NCBI RefSeq assembly: GCF_015354405.1 | Contig: NZ_JADKYP010000042.1 | Coordinates: 1-64,000, forward strand | Reading direction: 5' to 3' | DNA: 64,000 nt | Source: Nocardia sp. BSTN01 | GTDB taxonomy: Bacteria > Actinomycetota > Actinomycetes > Mycobacteriales > Mycobacteriaceae | Shown here: positions 1-9,557 of the stretch, piece after piece | Position numbering within the stretch: position 1 is the first letter of the stretch | How the letters are laid out: every line of letters starts with the position of its first letter | Notes under the pieces: generated by a model | What the model was told of the DNA's origin: nothing | What the model saw: only the letters and a program-made list of their open reading frames with translations | Database searches by the model: none | Position numbers and translations under genes: made by a program

Positions 1-102
1 CGGAATCCATCCAGGCACGGCAGAGCGTTGGGCACGGTTCGCCCAGAGCGGGTGGTCGGACTACCTAGCTGCACGTGGCCCGATCGAAGCCAGCGCCGTA
101 AC

Positions 103-756
103 TCAGACCTGATCGGCACTGTTGGCGTCAGGGTATCTTCCCTTACCCTCAGCGCCGCTGGCGCAAACTGGTTCGTCAGCGCTTGCTTCCAGAAGGCCCC
201 GCTTACGCCTGCGCTCGGGGACCGGAAGGTTCCAGATAGAGCGGTGTTGTAGCGGGAGGCCCAGGGGAGCGGACGTTGACTTCCCGCCTTGTCGACCGAG
301 GGCTGCCGGGCCGGCGTGGAAGTCGGCCTCGCTGGGGCAGTTCCGGCAGTTCCCGCAGATTCCGTAGATGTCGAAGCGGCATTCGATGTCGGTGTAACCG
401 AATTGTCGGCCGAGTCGGACGGCCTGTTGGTCGAGAGCTTCGAGCGTGAACCTCTCGGCATGACCGCATCGCCGGCAGACGAGATTGTGGTGGCGTTCTT
501 CGCGACCGCCTATGCGATAGAGCAATTCACCGTCTTCGGAGCGCATGGTTTCAACCTGCTGCAGCTCATCGAGCCTATGCAGAATGCGGTATACGGTAGA
601 AGGTGCTATCGGCACGGTGTAGGTGCGTAGTTCAGCGTAAATTTGTTGGGGCGTCCAGAAGCGGTCCTCGCGGCTCAGGAGTGCCAACACCGTTCGAGTT
701 CGCCTACTCTCCCGGCGGGACGACTCAAGTTCGGACTCTCCTGCTGTGGTCGTCAC
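103..756 (-). CDS. Fur/Zur-family metal-responsive repressor
   Basis: Metal-dependent DNA-binding repressor of the Fur superfamily, probably Zur-like. The N-terminal winged helix (residues about 15-85) reads TRTVLALLSREDRFWTPQQI and APSTVYRILHRL. It is followed by the metal/dimer motif RHHNLVCRRCGH and a second Cys pair in ICGNCRNC, so both CxxC structural-zinc pairs are present. The GTG at 756 puts about 20 residues before the first helix; an upstream GTG at 813 is possible and no strong ribosome site decides. After the last Cys pair the frame continues for about 75 residues without known homology, which is unusual because Fur proteins normally end near there. A Zur-box-like site lies about 500 bp upstream. 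The zinc assignment rests on the neighbours (His-rich protein, permease pair, repeated box), not on this sequence alone. Confidence 0.85.
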   Translation of the reverse strand: MTTTAGESELESSRRESRRTRTVLALLSREDRFWTPQQIYAELRTYTVPIAPSTVYRILHRLDELQQVETMRSEDGELLYRIGGREERHHNLVCRRCGHAERFTLEALDQQAVRLGRQFGYTDIECRFDIYGICGNCRNCPSEADFHAGPAALGRQGGKSTSAPLGLPLQHRSIWNLPVPERRRKRGLLEASADEPVCASGAEGKGRYPDANSADQV

Positions 757-1521
757 TTCAGTTCGCTCTCGCGTCGTCGGGGTGTCGGGCGAAGTGGCGA
801 TGATGAGATACACGAGGGTGGCCCGAGCTCCGTGAGGTCGGCGAGGAACGGGTGGATCGTCGGGCGATTTCGCCGACGGCACTGACCTTTTCGCTCTGCC
901 CCGGAGGAACACCGACTGTCGCGGCATGGCGCATGCCGCAGACCACGAAGGGCCACTGGGTAGCCGACGTACGAGATTGCGGCAACGGCAAGAGCCGGTC
1001 GGGCGTGAAGGCTCCTGAGTTGTATTGTGTGGCACGGTAATTCCGCGGAGCGTCTAGGGGTCACGGGCGAGTAGTTCACCTTCCTCTCCCGAATCGACGT
1101 CATGCCCGTCGGTGTCGACCTGGCGGACTGGCGGCCAACGTGCTCCCTCTGATGCCTGCGCCGAGGATCGCTACATCCTAGGTGGGGTCGGTCTGTTATC
1201 AAGTTTCCGCACTCCTGCTCGGCCCGGATCCCGGTCCTGCGGGCGTATCCATTATTGATAACGAAAATCACTGTCAATTGTGACAGGCCACGCTCGGGCG
1301 ACTTTCCAACGATGGGGAGAGTTGTCAATAGCGGCATCCGATGTAACCGCCTCGGTCGCACGGTTTCTCGGCGTCGCATGGGGGAGTGATGCCCTCGGCG
1401 GCTGCTGCTGGGAATTGTGATTACAGAACATGTCAACGCCCCGGCCGTCGGCTGCCGGCGGGGGCGTTGTACGCCAACGCTTGCCTGAGATTAGCCGCGT
1501 CGGCGCTGGTGGTGTGGTCTG
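757..1521. other. Intergenic region with one Zur-box-like site
   Basis: About 765 bases between the repressor start and the end of the histidine-rich gene. I find no convincing gene here: open frames on both strands are arginine-rich shadows. The one recognisable element is the AT-rich inverted repeat at 1255-1277. The region probably carries the promoter and leader of the repressor gene. Confidence 0.5.
1262..1276. promoter_or_regulatory. Zur-box-like operator upstream of the repressor
   Basis: CGAAAATCACTGTCA sits inside an imperfect palindrome (1255-1277) in AT-rich sequence. It matches 12 of 15 positions of the box before the NRPS operon (5701-5715) and has the 7-1-7 layout known for actinobacterial Zur sites. 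It probably gives autoregulation of the repressor at 103-756. Binding is inferred. Confidence 0.5.
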
Positions 1522-1824
1522 TCAGTGTTCGTCGTAGTGACCGTTGTGTGCGGCGTGCCGATGTCCGTCGTGGACGTAGTCGACATGGTCGCCGTGCGGA
1601 ACGGCGACGTGACCGCACCCCTCGCCGTGGACATGGTCGTGTTCACCGGCGTGTTCGGCGTGTCCTGAGGGTTCGCATTCGTCGACATGGTCGTCGTGGA
1701 CGCGGTGAAGATGTCCGTCGTGGACGTAGTCGACGTGGTCACCGTGCGGGACGGCGACGTGGCCGCATGCTTCGCCGTGGATGTGCTCGTGGCTCGGATG
1801 GGGATTATGGACGCTGTCCGTCAT
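1522..1824 (-). CDS. Histidine-rich metal-binding protein with two 31-residue repeats
   Basis: A 100-residue soluble protein with 27 histidines and three cysteines and no signal peptide. Two near-identical units lie at residues 16-46 and 66-96. All nine His positions recur exactly 50 residues later, and each unit contains GHVAVPHGDHVDYVHDGH. Cys20 and Cys70 are equivalent; Cys50 lies between the units. The start is fixed by a strong purine-rich site (AGGAAGGAA) 7-8 bases before the ATG. It is divergent from the permease operon and shares a gap holding a Zur-box-like site. A cytoplasmic zinc buffer or chaperone made under zinc limitation, or a handler for imported zinc, is inferred. His-rich proteins can also bind Ni, Co or Cu. 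Confidence 0.8.
   Translation of the reverse strand: MTDSVHNPHPSHEHIHGEACGHVAVPHGDHVDYVHDGHLHRVHDDHVDECEPSGHAEHAGEHDHVHGEGCGHVAVPHGDHVDYVHDGHRHAAHNGHYDEH
1537..1779 (-). repeat. Two direct repeat units in the His-rich gene (150-bp offset)
   Basis: Units at 1537-1629 and 1687-1779 encode the two His-rich repeats. ATGTCCGTCGTGGACGTAGT (plus strand) occurs at 1561 and again at 1711. The close identity at DNA level points to a recent internal duplication or ongoing homogenisation. Confidence 0.85.
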
Positions 1825-1953
1825 CGGATTCGTTCCTTCCTGAAGACCTCTGTTCCATCCAATAATTCGTATCCTCGCTTATGATCGGGGCGTTGCCTAG
1901 AGATTGCTGACCTCGGCCGACCTACCGGCGTCCGCGCAGCACCTGGCAGGAAA

Positions 1954-1968
1954 TGGCAATCGTTATCG
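1954..1968. promoter_or_regulatory. Zur-box-like operator between His-rich gene and permease operon
   Basis: TGGCAATCGTTATCG matches the NRPS box at 11 of 15 positions, including the central AATCGTT. It lies 44-58 bases before the permease ATG and in the divergent gap with the His-rich gene, so one bound repressor could silence both. It also argues for the 2012 start rather than an upstream one. Confidence 0.5.
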
Positions 1969-2011
1969 CTTAAGGTTTGTGCGGCAGCGAATCAGCAGGG
2001 GAGGGGTGGTG

Positions 2012-3016
2012 ATGGTCGACCATCGCGTTCGGCGGTCGGTGCGGTCCAGGGTGTCTTCGACGTATGTTCTCGTCGCGGTGGTGTGTGCCGGATTGATCGT
2101 TCAGGGGTGGCTTGCCGGGTTTGTCGATCGCCACGTGCGATGGCAGACCGCGACCACGGTGTTCGTCGGCGTCTTTGTTCAGGCTGTGCCGTTTCTGGTG
2201 TTCGGTGTGCTGGTCAGCGGCGGTATCGCCGCTTTCGTTTCCCCGGCGTTGTTGCGAAAGATTCTGCCGCGCAACGAATCCGCCGCGATCGGCGTGGCCG
2301 GGGTGGCGGGTATGGCCCTGCCGGGATGCGAGTGCGGGGTCGTTCCCGTGGCCCGGCGTTTGATCGATCAGGGGGCGCCCAGTTCGGTGGCGTTGGCGTT
2401 CTTGCTGTCGGCGCCGGCCACGAATCCGGTGGTGCTGGTGGCGACGGCGGTAGCGTTCCCCGGTGAGCCCGGCATGGTCGGCGCACGGTTCAGCGGTTCT
2501 CTTGCCACCGCTGTCGTGATGGGCTTGCTGTGGTCGCGGATCGGACGCCCGGCGTGGATGCTGCCTACGGTCGATCGCCACGATCACTGCGCCGGCGGGC
2601 GAACCAAGTGGGAGGTGTTCACCGAAGCCGCACGACATGATCTGTTGCAGGCCAGTTCGTTTCTGGTCCTCGGTGCGGCGGCCGCGGCGGCGCTGCACGT
2701 GCTCGTTCCCCCTGGCTGGTACGAGCAGTTGGCCGGGCGCATGGTGGTGGCGATCGTGGTGATGGCTCTGCTGGCCATCGTCCTTGCGCTCTGCTCGGAG
2801 GCCGACGCATTCGTCGCGTCGAGTATGTCGGCTCTGCCGCTGCTGCCGCGGTTGGTGTTCCTGGTCGTGGGTCCTGCGGTCGACGTCAAGCTCTTCGCCA
2901 TGCAGGCGGGCAGTTTCGGGCGGCGGTTCGCGGTTCGCTTCTCGCCGTTGACTTTTGTGGTGGCGATCGGCTGCGGCACCGTCGCGGGATATCTGTTTCT
3001 CGGGGGTGCGCGATGA
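2012..3016 (+). CDS. PF03773-type (DUF318/ArsP-like) permease
   Basis: Integral membrane permease of 334 residues with about eight hydrophobic segments. The family signature GCECGVVPVARRL, with its paired cysteines, is present, followed by GAPSSVALAFLLSAPATNP. The second half repeats the fold, ending near LVVGPAVDVKLF. The ATG at 2012 is preceded by GGGGAGGGG; longer starts would run through the operator-like site. The next gene overlaps its stop by four bases. In many bacteria this family is paired with the TIGR03943 protein that follows, and the pair is often linked to metal homeostasis. The substrate is not known; zinc or a zinc-metallophore complex is inferred from the operator and neighbours. 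Confidence 0.85.
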   Translation: MVDHRVRRSVRSRVSSTYVLVAVVCAGLIVQGWLAGFVDRHVRWQTATTVFVGVFVQAVPFLVFGVLVSGGIAAFVSPALLRKILPRNESAAIGVAGVAGMALPGCECGVVPVARRLIDQGAPSSVALAFLLSAPATNPVVLVATAVAFPGEPGMVGARFSGSLATAVVMGLLWSRIGRPAWMLPTVDRHDHCAGGRTKWEVFTEAARHDLLQASSFLVLGAAAAAALHVLVPPGWYEQLAGRMVVAIVVMALLAIVLALCSEADAFVASSMSALPLLPRLVFLVVGPAVDVKLFAMQAGSFGRRFAVRFSPLTFVVAIGCGTVAGYLFLGGAR

Positions 3017-3750
3017 AGCGGGAAACCCAGAATCTGTTGTTGGCGCTGGTCGGTGCCGCGATCCTGCGCACCGCGATGGATGGCAGCTACCTCCGTTACG
3101 TCAAACCCGGTCTGCATCCGTTTCTGCTTGTCAGTGGAACCGGATTCGTTGTGTTCGCCGTGATCTCGATCGTGCGTGACATCCGGCGCTCCGGACTCTC
3201 CCCTGATCACGAACACGGACGCGAGCAGTGGCTGTTGCTCGCACCCGCCGCGGCGCTGTTGTTGATCACTCCGCCCGCGCTGGGGGCGGATGCGGTGGCG
3301 ACCTCCTCGCGCGTGCAGGTGTCCGCCCCGGTCGCCGATGAACCCGAGTTACGACCGTTTCCGCCGCTACCGGACGAACCCGCTCCGACCCTCACGATTT
3401 ACGATCTCGCCAACAGAGCGGTGTACGACTCCACCCATTCGCTCGATGGACGCGAGATCACCATCAGCGGTTTCGTCCTCGCCCCGGAAGGCGAGGGCTC
3501 ACCGCGCCAGGACGCTTCGACGATCGACCTCGCGCGTGTGCTGATCACCTGCTGTGTGGCCGACGCGCGATACATTTCGGTTCACCTGTCCGGAATCGCC
3601 GAACCGATCGCCGCCGACACCTGGCTTCAGGTTCAGGGCACCGTCGAACCCGGCAGTGCCGGCCGCGACCCCGACAAGATCCCCACCCTCCGCGTCACCG
3701 ATGTCCAGCGCATCCCGGCACCCGACCATGGATACGAACATCCCTACTGA
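3013..3750 (+). CDS. TIGR03943-family permease partner protein
   Basis: A 245-residue membrane protein translated from an ATG overlapping the permease stop. The first 100 residues contain three hydrophobic segments. The C-terminal half is an extracytoplasmic OB-like domain (DUF1980 type) with the hallmark ISGFVLAPEGEG and LARVLITCCVADARYISVHL. The CC pair and downstream Asp are the usual conserved positions. The family almost always sits behind a PF03773 permease, as here, and is taken to be its partner subunit. Regulation is presumably shared with the permease through the upstream Zur-box-like site. Confidence 0.85.
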   Translation: MKRETQNLLLALVGAAILRTAMDGSYLRYVKPGLHPFLLVSGTGFVVFAVISIVRDIRRSGLSPDHEHGREQWLLLAPAAALLLITPPALGADAVATSSRVQVSAPVADEPELRPFPPLPDEPAPTLTIYDLANRAVYDSTHSLDGREITISGFVLAPEGEGSPRQDASTIDLARVLITCCVADARYISVHLSGIAEPIAADTWLQVQGTVEPGSAGRDPDKIPTLRVTDVQRIPAPDHGYEHPY

Positions 3751-3811
3751 GAGCTGCTGATCGTGTCGCGTATGAAGTCCGATGGCCTGGTCGTCGGTGG
3801 TGCCCCGGGCG

Positions 3812-4483
3812 TCAGTGGGAGTCCTGGTCTGGACGTTGTTTCGCTTCCTTGTCGGTGACGGTGGGGGACTTCGCGGCGTGGACTGCGGTGGCGAGTTGGA
3901 AGACGCCGTCGATGCGGCTGACTCGGACGTCCTGGAATCCCGCGGAGTCGAGCAGCGCGCGTAGCTCGTCGTCGGTGTGGAATCGCACACGGCGCGCGAC
4001 GGGGGCGGGCATGGTCGTGCGCGGAGGTTGCGGTGCGACGGTGTGGATGACGAGCCGTCCGCCTGGTTCCAGGACTCGCCGCAGCTCGGCGAGAACAGTC
4101 GCGGCGTCGGTGAAAAAGAAAGTGTTCATCGTTGTGGCGCAGCTGAAATGCGCGTCGGGCAGCGGCAGTGTCTCGGCATCGGCTTCGAGGACCTGCAGCC
4201 GGCCCTCACGCAGGGCGTCAGGATTGGCAGCGGCGGTGAGCGCCACCATGTCGGCACTGTGGTCCACGGCGGTGACGCGGCATCCGGTGGCGAGGGCTCG
4301 GGTGGCGAATCTCCCTCCGCCGCAGCCGATTTCGAGCAGCCGGTCGTGGGGGGAGAGGTTCAGGGTGGCGAGGGTATCGGCGAAGATGCTGTGATGGGCC
4401 TTCATGTCCTTCCACATGAGGCGTGCGAGGCGGCCGCGGGGGCGGCGCAGCATGCGGTCGGTGAAAGTGTCGGCGAGGGACAT
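3812..4483 (-). CDS. Class I SAM-dependent methyltransferase
   Basis: About 223 residues with a methyltransferase-11 type fold. Motif I is LLEIGCGGGRFATRAL, then TAVDHSADMVALT (acidic residue binding the ribose), DAETLPLPDAHF and LRRVLEPGGRLVIHT. The start chosen (MSLADTF) has an AGAAAG site upstream; an in-frame ATG at 4561 overlaps the upstream gene and is less likely. It lies downstream of the aldo/keto reductase on the same strand (43-base gap) and is probably co-transcribed from the divergent NRPS promoter. It could methylate the metallophore or an intermediate; the substrate cannot be read from sequence. Confidence 0.8.
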   Translation of the reverse strand: MSLADTFTDRMLRRPRGRLARLMWKDMKAHHSIFADTLATLNLSPHDRLLEIGCGGGRFATRALATGCRVTAVDHSADMVALTAAANPDALREGRLQVLEADAETLPLPDAHFSCATTMNTFFFTDAATVLAELRRVLEPGGRLVIHTVAPQPPRTTMPAPVARRVRFHTDDELRALLDSAGFQDVRVSRIDGVFQLATAVHAAKSPTVTDKEAKQRPDQDSH

Positions 4484-4526
4484 CGGAATGCGCTTTCTGT
4501 CGGAGGTGGGGGTGGAGCGGGTGCGG

Positions 4527-5648
4527 TCAGGCGCTGGTGTGGTGCTGTATCCGCATGTCACCGAACATGCTCTGGCGGGCCATGGGCCGGGTCAGGACGT
4601 TGTGGGGGTAGCCCGGTGCGGCGGCGGAGACCGTGTCGAGGCGGTGCAGGTGGTCCTCGTCGAGGGTGAGGTTCAGGGCCGCGAGGTTGTCGATGAGCTG
4701 CGCGTGGGTGCGGGCGCCGAGAGTGGGAGTGATGACGCCGGGCTGATGGAGGATCCATGCCAGGGCGACCTGGGCAGGGGTGCCGCCGAGTTGCGCTGCG
4801 ATGTCTCGCACGGTGTCGGCGATCGTCAAGGATCGATCGGTCAGTGAGCCGTTCGCGTGGATCAGATGCGCACGGGAACTGCCGGTAGCCGGTGTGCGAC
4901 CGGTGCCGGGCAGGTCGGCGCGAGTGTACTTGCCGGTGAGCACGCCGCCCGCGAGCGGCGACCAGCCGACGACGCCGAGTCCCAGTGTGTCGGCCATGGG
5001 AAGCAGGTCGGGTTCGGCGCTGCGTTCGGCCAGATGGTATTCCAGCTGCAGGGCGATGAGCGGGGACCAGCCGCGCAGGTCGGCGATGGTCTGCAGGCGG
5101 GCGATCTGCCAGACCGGGGTGTTGGAGATTCCCAGGTAGAGCACCTTGCCGGCACGCACGAGATCGTCCATGGCACGCAGGATTTCGTCCACCGGCGTCA
5201 GGCCGTCCCACATGTGCAGATACAGCAGGTCCAGGTAGTCGGTGCGCAACCGCCGCAGGCTCGACTCGACGGAGGCCACCATGCTTTTGCGGTGATTGCC
5301 ACCGGAGTTCGGGTCGCCGGGGCGTCGCAGCATGGTGTATTTCGTTGCCAGCACAAGTGATTCGCGGTCCGTGGCGGCGAACTCGCCGAGCCATTCCTCG
5401 GCGGTGCCGCCTGCGTACTGGTTGGCGGTGTCGATGAAGTTCCCGCCGCGCGATACGTAGGCGTCGAAGACGCGCCGGGCTTCCGGCTTGTCGGTGCCCC
5501 AGCCCCAGTCGTTGCCGAAGGTCATGGTGCCCAATGCCATGGGGGACACGCGCAGCCCCGACCGCCCCAGCAGCCGGTAGTCGTCGAGGTCGAGCGGGCG
5601 GTGGTGCGGGACCGCGGATCGCGAGGTGGTCCGCGCCTGGTCGCTCAT
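4527..5648 (-). CDS. Aldo/keto reductase
   Basis: A 373-residue NADPH-dependent oxidoreductase of the AKR superfamily (YajO/Gpr-like). It shows [15 protein letters not shown], the catalytic Asp in NFIDTANQY with Tyr four residues later, Lys in LATKYT and His in YLHMWD, plus the C-terminal cofactor-binding stretch. It is divergent from the NRPS operon, and both would be controlled by the box at 5701-5715. A role in reducing a ketone or thiazoline intermediate is possible, since the megasynthase lacks a ketoreductase, but this is inference. There is no thiazolinyl-imine reductase homologue in the window. Confidence 0.85.
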   Translation of the reverse strand: MSDQARTTSRSAVPHHRPLDLDDYRLLGRSGLRVSPMALGTMTFGNDWGWGTDKPEARRVFDAYVSRGGNFIDTANQYAGGTAEEWLGEFAATDRESLVLATKYTMLRRPGDPNSGGNHRKSMVASVESSLRRLRTDYLDLLYLHMWDGLTPVDEILRAMDDLVRAGKVLYLGISNTPVWQIARLQTIADLRGWSPLIALQLEYHLAERSAEPDLLPMADTLGLGVVGWSPLAGGVLTGKYTRADLPGTGRTPATGSSRAHLIHANGSLTDRSLTIADTVRDIAAQLGGTPAQVALAWILHQPGVITPTLGARTHAQLIDNLAALNLTLDEDHLHRLDTVSAAAPGYPHNVLTRPMARQSMFGDMRIQHHTSA

Positions 5649-5700
5649 CGGGCAATGCTCCTCTCGCGCTCGATCGCGGAGGCCGCCACCGAGCGCTTAT

Positions 5701-5715
5701 TGAAAATCGTTGTCA
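5701..5715. promoter_or_regulatory. Zur-box-like operator of the NRPS operon
   Basis: TGAAAATCGTTGTCA is a 7-1-7 inverted repeat with TAT/ATA flanks that extend the palindrome. It is close to the actinobacterial Zur consensus (TGAAAATGATTTTCA type). It sits 48 bases before the NRPS ATG and 53 before the reductase start, so it can serve both divergent operons. It is the best of three related sites in this locus. It is not an IdeR/DtxR iron box. Confidence 0.65.
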
Positions 5716-5762
5716 ATATCGTTTACTCTAGGCGCGTTGATACTGCCGAGCAAGGGCTGGAG

Positions 5763-8700
5763 ATGGCGACAACAGCAGAAGAGGTCCGGCGTTGTGTCGG
5801 AACGGTTCTCGGCATCACGCCGGGCGAACTGGTAGCAGACCGCCGATTGCAGGAACTGGGCCTGGATTCGTTCCTCGCCGTGCGCCTGCATCTGCGACTG
5901 GCCGAGCGCACCGGCATTCGCGTGCCCATGGAGTCCTTCGTCGGCGCGACCCTCGCGACGCTGCTCGCCGAGGTCGAGAAGCGCAGCGGTACAACGGAAT
6001 CCGAATCAGAAGCGCGCACGCACGCCGCAGCGCCGTCCGAGCCGCCGGTGCTGGAGGAGGAGTTGACGCCGATCCAGGCGTCGTATTGGGTCGGGCGGGA
6101 GCCCGGCATGCCGCTGGGCGGCGTGTCGACCTTCTACTACTTCGAATTCGACCGTGCCGCAGCGCTGTTCACCCACTCCGATCCGTTGGCCGAAGTGCGG
6201 GCGCTGGAGGCGGCGTGGAACCGGGTGGTCGATCGGCACGACATGTTGCGCGCGACGATCACCGACGAGGGCCGCCAGCGGGTGCATCCGCCCGGACAGC
6301 GGTATTCGATCGGCATCACCGACCTGCGTGAGCGCCCCGACGCCGAGGCCGTGCTGGCAGAGTTGCGGGAACGGAAATCGCATCAGGTCCTCGACGCCGC
6401 GACCTGGCCATTGTTCGATATCCACGCCGCACTGCTGCCCGAGGGCGGGCTGCGGCTGTTCGCGGGCTTCGACATCATCGTGCTGGATATGGCCGGCTGG
6501 ATCCAGCTCATGCGGGAATGGGGCCGGTTCGTCGCTGATCCCGCCGCCGACCTGCCGGCGCCGAGGTCGTCGTTCCTGCGCATCCTCCGCGATCGGCGCG
6601 CTGCCGAGAGCGAACGCCGCGAGACCGACCGGGCCTACTGGCAAACCCGCGCGACGACCTTGCCACCGGGCCCCCGGTTGCCGTATGCCGTTGTCCTGGA
6701 AAAGATTCCGGCGTCCCGATTTCACCGCCATCAAGACCGGCTCACCCCGGCCGAGTGGTCGGCGCTGGCCCGCCGGGCTGCGGCGCGCGGCCTCAGCCCG
6801 ACGGCCGTCCTGCTGGCGGGCTTCGCGGTGACGCTGTCGCGCTGGGGTGCGACCGACCCGTTCTGCCTCAACACGACGCTGTTCGACCGCCCCGATGCCG
6901 AAGCCGACGGTGTTATCGGTGATTTCAGCACCACGGCACTGGTCGAAGTGCCCGCCCTGGACCCGCTGACATGGCGCGGATTCACCGATTTCGCGACCCG
7001 GGTCAACACCCGCTTCTGGGCTGACCTCGAACACCGCTCCTACAGCGGGGTGGAAGTCCAGCGCGACCGAGTCGGCGACCTGACTCCACGCTATCCGGTC
7101 GTCTTCACCAGCGGTATCGGCCTCGGTCAGGCCGAGACAGGCGCGGCGGCATGGCTGGGCGTGGAGGCCTTCGGCGTCTCGCAGACACCGCAGGTGGCGC
7201 TGGACCATATCGTCTGGGACGAAGACGGCGGCTTGCGCCTGGCCTGGGATGCCGTCGAGCAGGCGTTCCCGGCCGGCTTCGTGGCGCACATGCTCGGCGC
7301 GCACATGCGGCTGCTGCGCACCCTCGCCGACGACGACACCGCATGGGACAGCCCGGAATTGGGCTGGAACCCGCATTTCGAGGCGATAGCCGAACTGCCC
7401 GCCGGTCGTCGAGGCCACGGCGAACTGCTCATCGGCCCACAGCGCCGGGCGGCGCGATCACATCCCGACGCGCCTGCCGTCTTTGCCTCCTCGGGCATGC
7501 TGACCCACGACGAGCTGCGGCGGCGCGCGCGGGCGCTGGCGGCCAGGCTCACCGCGGCGGGCATCGGCCCGAAGGATCGCGTGGCCGTCGTGCTGCCCAA
7601 ATCGGCTGATCAGGTCATCGCGGCGTACGGAATCCTTTGGGCCGGAGCGGCTTTCGTGCCGATCGAGCCGGACTGGCCGGAACCGCGGATCGCATCGGTG
7701 TGCCGACGCGCCGAGATCGCCCACGCGGTGACCTCCACGGCCGCGGCCGCGCGCCTGCCCGGCACCGTCACCACGCATCACCTCGGCTCCGGATCGGAAG
7801 CCGACCGCGCCCCCGACGCGGGCGAGGTGCCCGACAATGCCGTCGACGATCTCGCCTACGTGATCTTCACCTCGGGGTCGACCGGTGAGCCGAAGGGCGT
7901 GGCCATCGAGCATCGAGCCGCGCGGACCACCCTCGACGACATCAACGACCGTTTCGCCATCGGGCCGCGGGATCGCGTTCTGGCATTGTCGGCGTTGAGT
8001 TTCGACCTGTCGATCTACGACCTGTTCGGTGTGCTCGGTGTCGGCGGCGGTGTGGTTGTGCCCGACGCCGACCGGCTGCGCGATCCCGGGCACTGGTGCG
8101 ATCTGGTTGCGGCGCATGGGGTCACGGTGTGGAACACCGCACCGGCGCTGGCGGAGATGCTCGTCGAATACGCCGAATCCGACCCGGTGGCGGCCGCGAA
8201 ACTGCGCTCGCTGCGGCTGATGCTTCTGTCGGGCGACTGGATTCCGCTGTCGCTGCCCGACCGGCTGCGCGCGGTGATCGGCGATGTCCGTGTGATCGGT
8301 CTCGGCGGCGCGACCGAGGCCGCGATCTGGTCCATTGCCCATCCCATCGACGGCGTCGACCCGCGGTGGACCAGCATTCCCTACGGTCGGGCGCTGCGGG
8401 AGCAGCAGTTCCTCGTGCTCGACGACGACGGCCGGCCCTGTCCGGTCGGCGAGCCCGGGGAGCTGTACATCGGCGGGGCCGGGCTGGCGCGTGGCTACGT
8501 CGGCGACGAGGAGCAGACCGCGCAACGCTTCGCCTGGAACGCCCGCCTGGGCCGCAGGCTCTACCGCACGGGGGATCTGGGGCGTTGGCGTCCCGACGGT
8601 GAGATCGAGTTCCTGGGTCGCGCCGACCGACAGGTCAAGATTCGCGGTCACCGTATCGAATTGGGTGAGATCGAGTCCGTGATCGCGCGTTTCCCGGGCG

Positions 8701-9557
8701 TGCGGCGCGGTGTCGCCGCAGCGGTGCCGGGCGCGGATGAGCGACCACGTCTGGTGGCCTATCTCGTCACCGGTGAGGCCGCCCTCGACACCACCGAACT
8801 CGCCGCCCATGCGGCGCGGCATCTGCCGCCCTACATGGTGCCGACGAGATGGCTGACCGTCGATTCGATCCCGCTGACGCCGAACGGCAAGGTCGACCAC
8901 GCTCGCCTGCCGAATCCGTTTCACCGCAGCGGCATCGACGCTGCCGTGCCGGAAGCGGATGACGGGGAAGCGGTGAACCCCGAGGATGTGTCCGCGGGCT
9001 GGCTGGTCGAGGCGGCACGCCATGCCGCCGAGCGCGGGCTCGCACTCACGGTGCGACTCGAACCGGCCGACTCGCAGGCGGCGGATCCCGCCACCGGAGC
9101 GGAGTGGCTGGCCCTGCTGCGCGACAACGCGCGAGCACACGGGTTGACGGTGGCCGCGTCCGAGGGCGCGCCGGAACTGACCATTGCCCCACCGGCCCCG
9201 GCTGCGGGGCAGCAGCACATCGAATCCCTTGTGGCGCAGGTATTCACCGAACTGCTCGGTCCGTCCGTCACCCCGATCACCCCCTTCTACGACCTCGGCG
9301 CGACCTCTCTCACTCTGGTGCGCGCCCACCGCAGGCTGCGGCACCTGACCCCGGCGCTGACGGTTCCCGACCTCTTTCGGCACGGCACCGTCCGCCGCCT
9401 GGCGGCCTGGATCGCCGCGCACACCGACTCCGCCGATGCCGCGCCCGCGCACCGAACGCCCGGCGTGCGCATCGACCTCACAGCGGCCGTCGCCCGCGGA
9501 CAACGCCGGCGCGGCCACCGATCGAAAGCGAGGCTCACAGCGCATGGCGCTCACTGA
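5763..9557 (+). CDS. NRPS: carrier-Cy-A(Cys)-PCP, initiates metallophore assembly
   Basis: A 1264-residue synthetase. Domains: an N-terminal carrier (Ser36 in LGLDSF); a heterocyclisation domain (about 95-530) with the DxxxxD motif Asp237/Asp242 ([11 protein letters not shown]); an adenylation domain (about 555-1050, core [11 protein letters not shown]); a 90-residue linker; and a PCP (Ser1182 in LGATSL). The A-domain pocket read from [22 protein letters not shown] and [11 protein letters not shown] gives DLYNLSLIW, the cysteine code. This layout resembles HMWP2 of yersiniabactin. The leading carrier has no cognate A domain, so its acyl starter must be loaded by a separate ligase or, less likely, by this A domain. 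The start follows AAGG. The next gene overlaps by 14 bases. The operon is probably Zur-controlled. Confidence 0.92.
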   Translation: MATTAEEVRRCVGTVLGITPGELVADRRLQELGLDSFLAVRLHLRLAERTGIRVPMESFVGATLATLLAEVEKRSGTTESESEARTHAAAPSEPPVLEEELTPIQASYWVGREPGMPLGGVSTFYYFEFDRAAALFTHSDPLAEVRALEAAWNRVVDRHDMLRATITDEGRQRVHPPGQRYSIGITDLRERPDAEAVLAELRERKSHQVLDAATWPLFDIHAALLPEGGLRLFAGFDIIVLDMAGWIQLMREWGRFVADPAADLPAPRSSFLRILRDRRAAESERRETDRAYWQTRATTLPPGPRLPYAVVLEKIPASRFHRHQDRLTPAEWSALARRAAARGLSPTAVLLAGFAVTLSRWGATDPFCLNTTLFDRPDAEADGVIGDFSTTALVEVPALDPLTWRGFTDFATRVNTRFWADLEHRSYSGVEVQRDRVGDLTPRYPVVFTSGIGLGQAETGAAAWLGVEAFGVSQTPQVALDHIVWDEDGGLRLAWDAVEQAFPAGFVAHMLGAHMRLLRTLADDDTAWDSPELGWNPHFEAIAELPAGRRGHGELLIGPQRRAARSHPDAPAVFASSGMLTHDELRRRARALAARLTAAGIGPKDRVAVVLPKSADQVIAAYGILWAGAAFVPIEPDWPEPRIASVCRRAEIAHAVTSTAAAARLPGTVTTHHLGSGSEADRAPDAGEVPDNAVDDLAYVIFTSGSTGEPKGVAIEHRAARTTLDDINDRFAIGPRDRVLALSALSFDLSIYDLFGVLGVGGGVVVPDADRLRDPGHWCDLVAAHGVTVWNTAPALAEMLVEYAESDPVAAAKLRSLRLMLLSGDWIPLSLPDRLRAVIGDVRVIGLGGATEAAIWSIAHPIDGVDPRWTSIPYGRALREQQFLVLDDDGRPCPVGEPGELYIGGAGLARGYVGDEEQTAQRFAWNARLGRRLYRTGDLGRWRPDGEIEFLGRADRQVKIRGHRIELGEIESVIARFPGVRRGVAAAVPGADERPRLVAYLVTGEAALDTTELAAHAARHLPPYMVPTRWLTVDSIPLTPNGKVDHARLPNPFHRSGIDAAVPEADDGEAVNPEDVSAGWLVEAARHAAERGLALTVRLEPADSQAADPATGAEWLALLRDNARAHGLTVAASEGAPELTIAPPAPAAGQQHIESLVAQVFTELLGPSVTPITPFYDLGATSLTLVRAHRRLRHLTPALTVPDLFRHGTVRRLAAWIAAHTDSADAAPAHRTPGVRIDLTAAVARGQRRRGHRSKARLTAHGAH

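Noticed and set aside
1386-1865. A 159-residue Arg/Gly/Val-rich plus-strand frame.
   Set aside because: Reverse complement of the His-rich repeats, which have the ribosome site and sensible composition.
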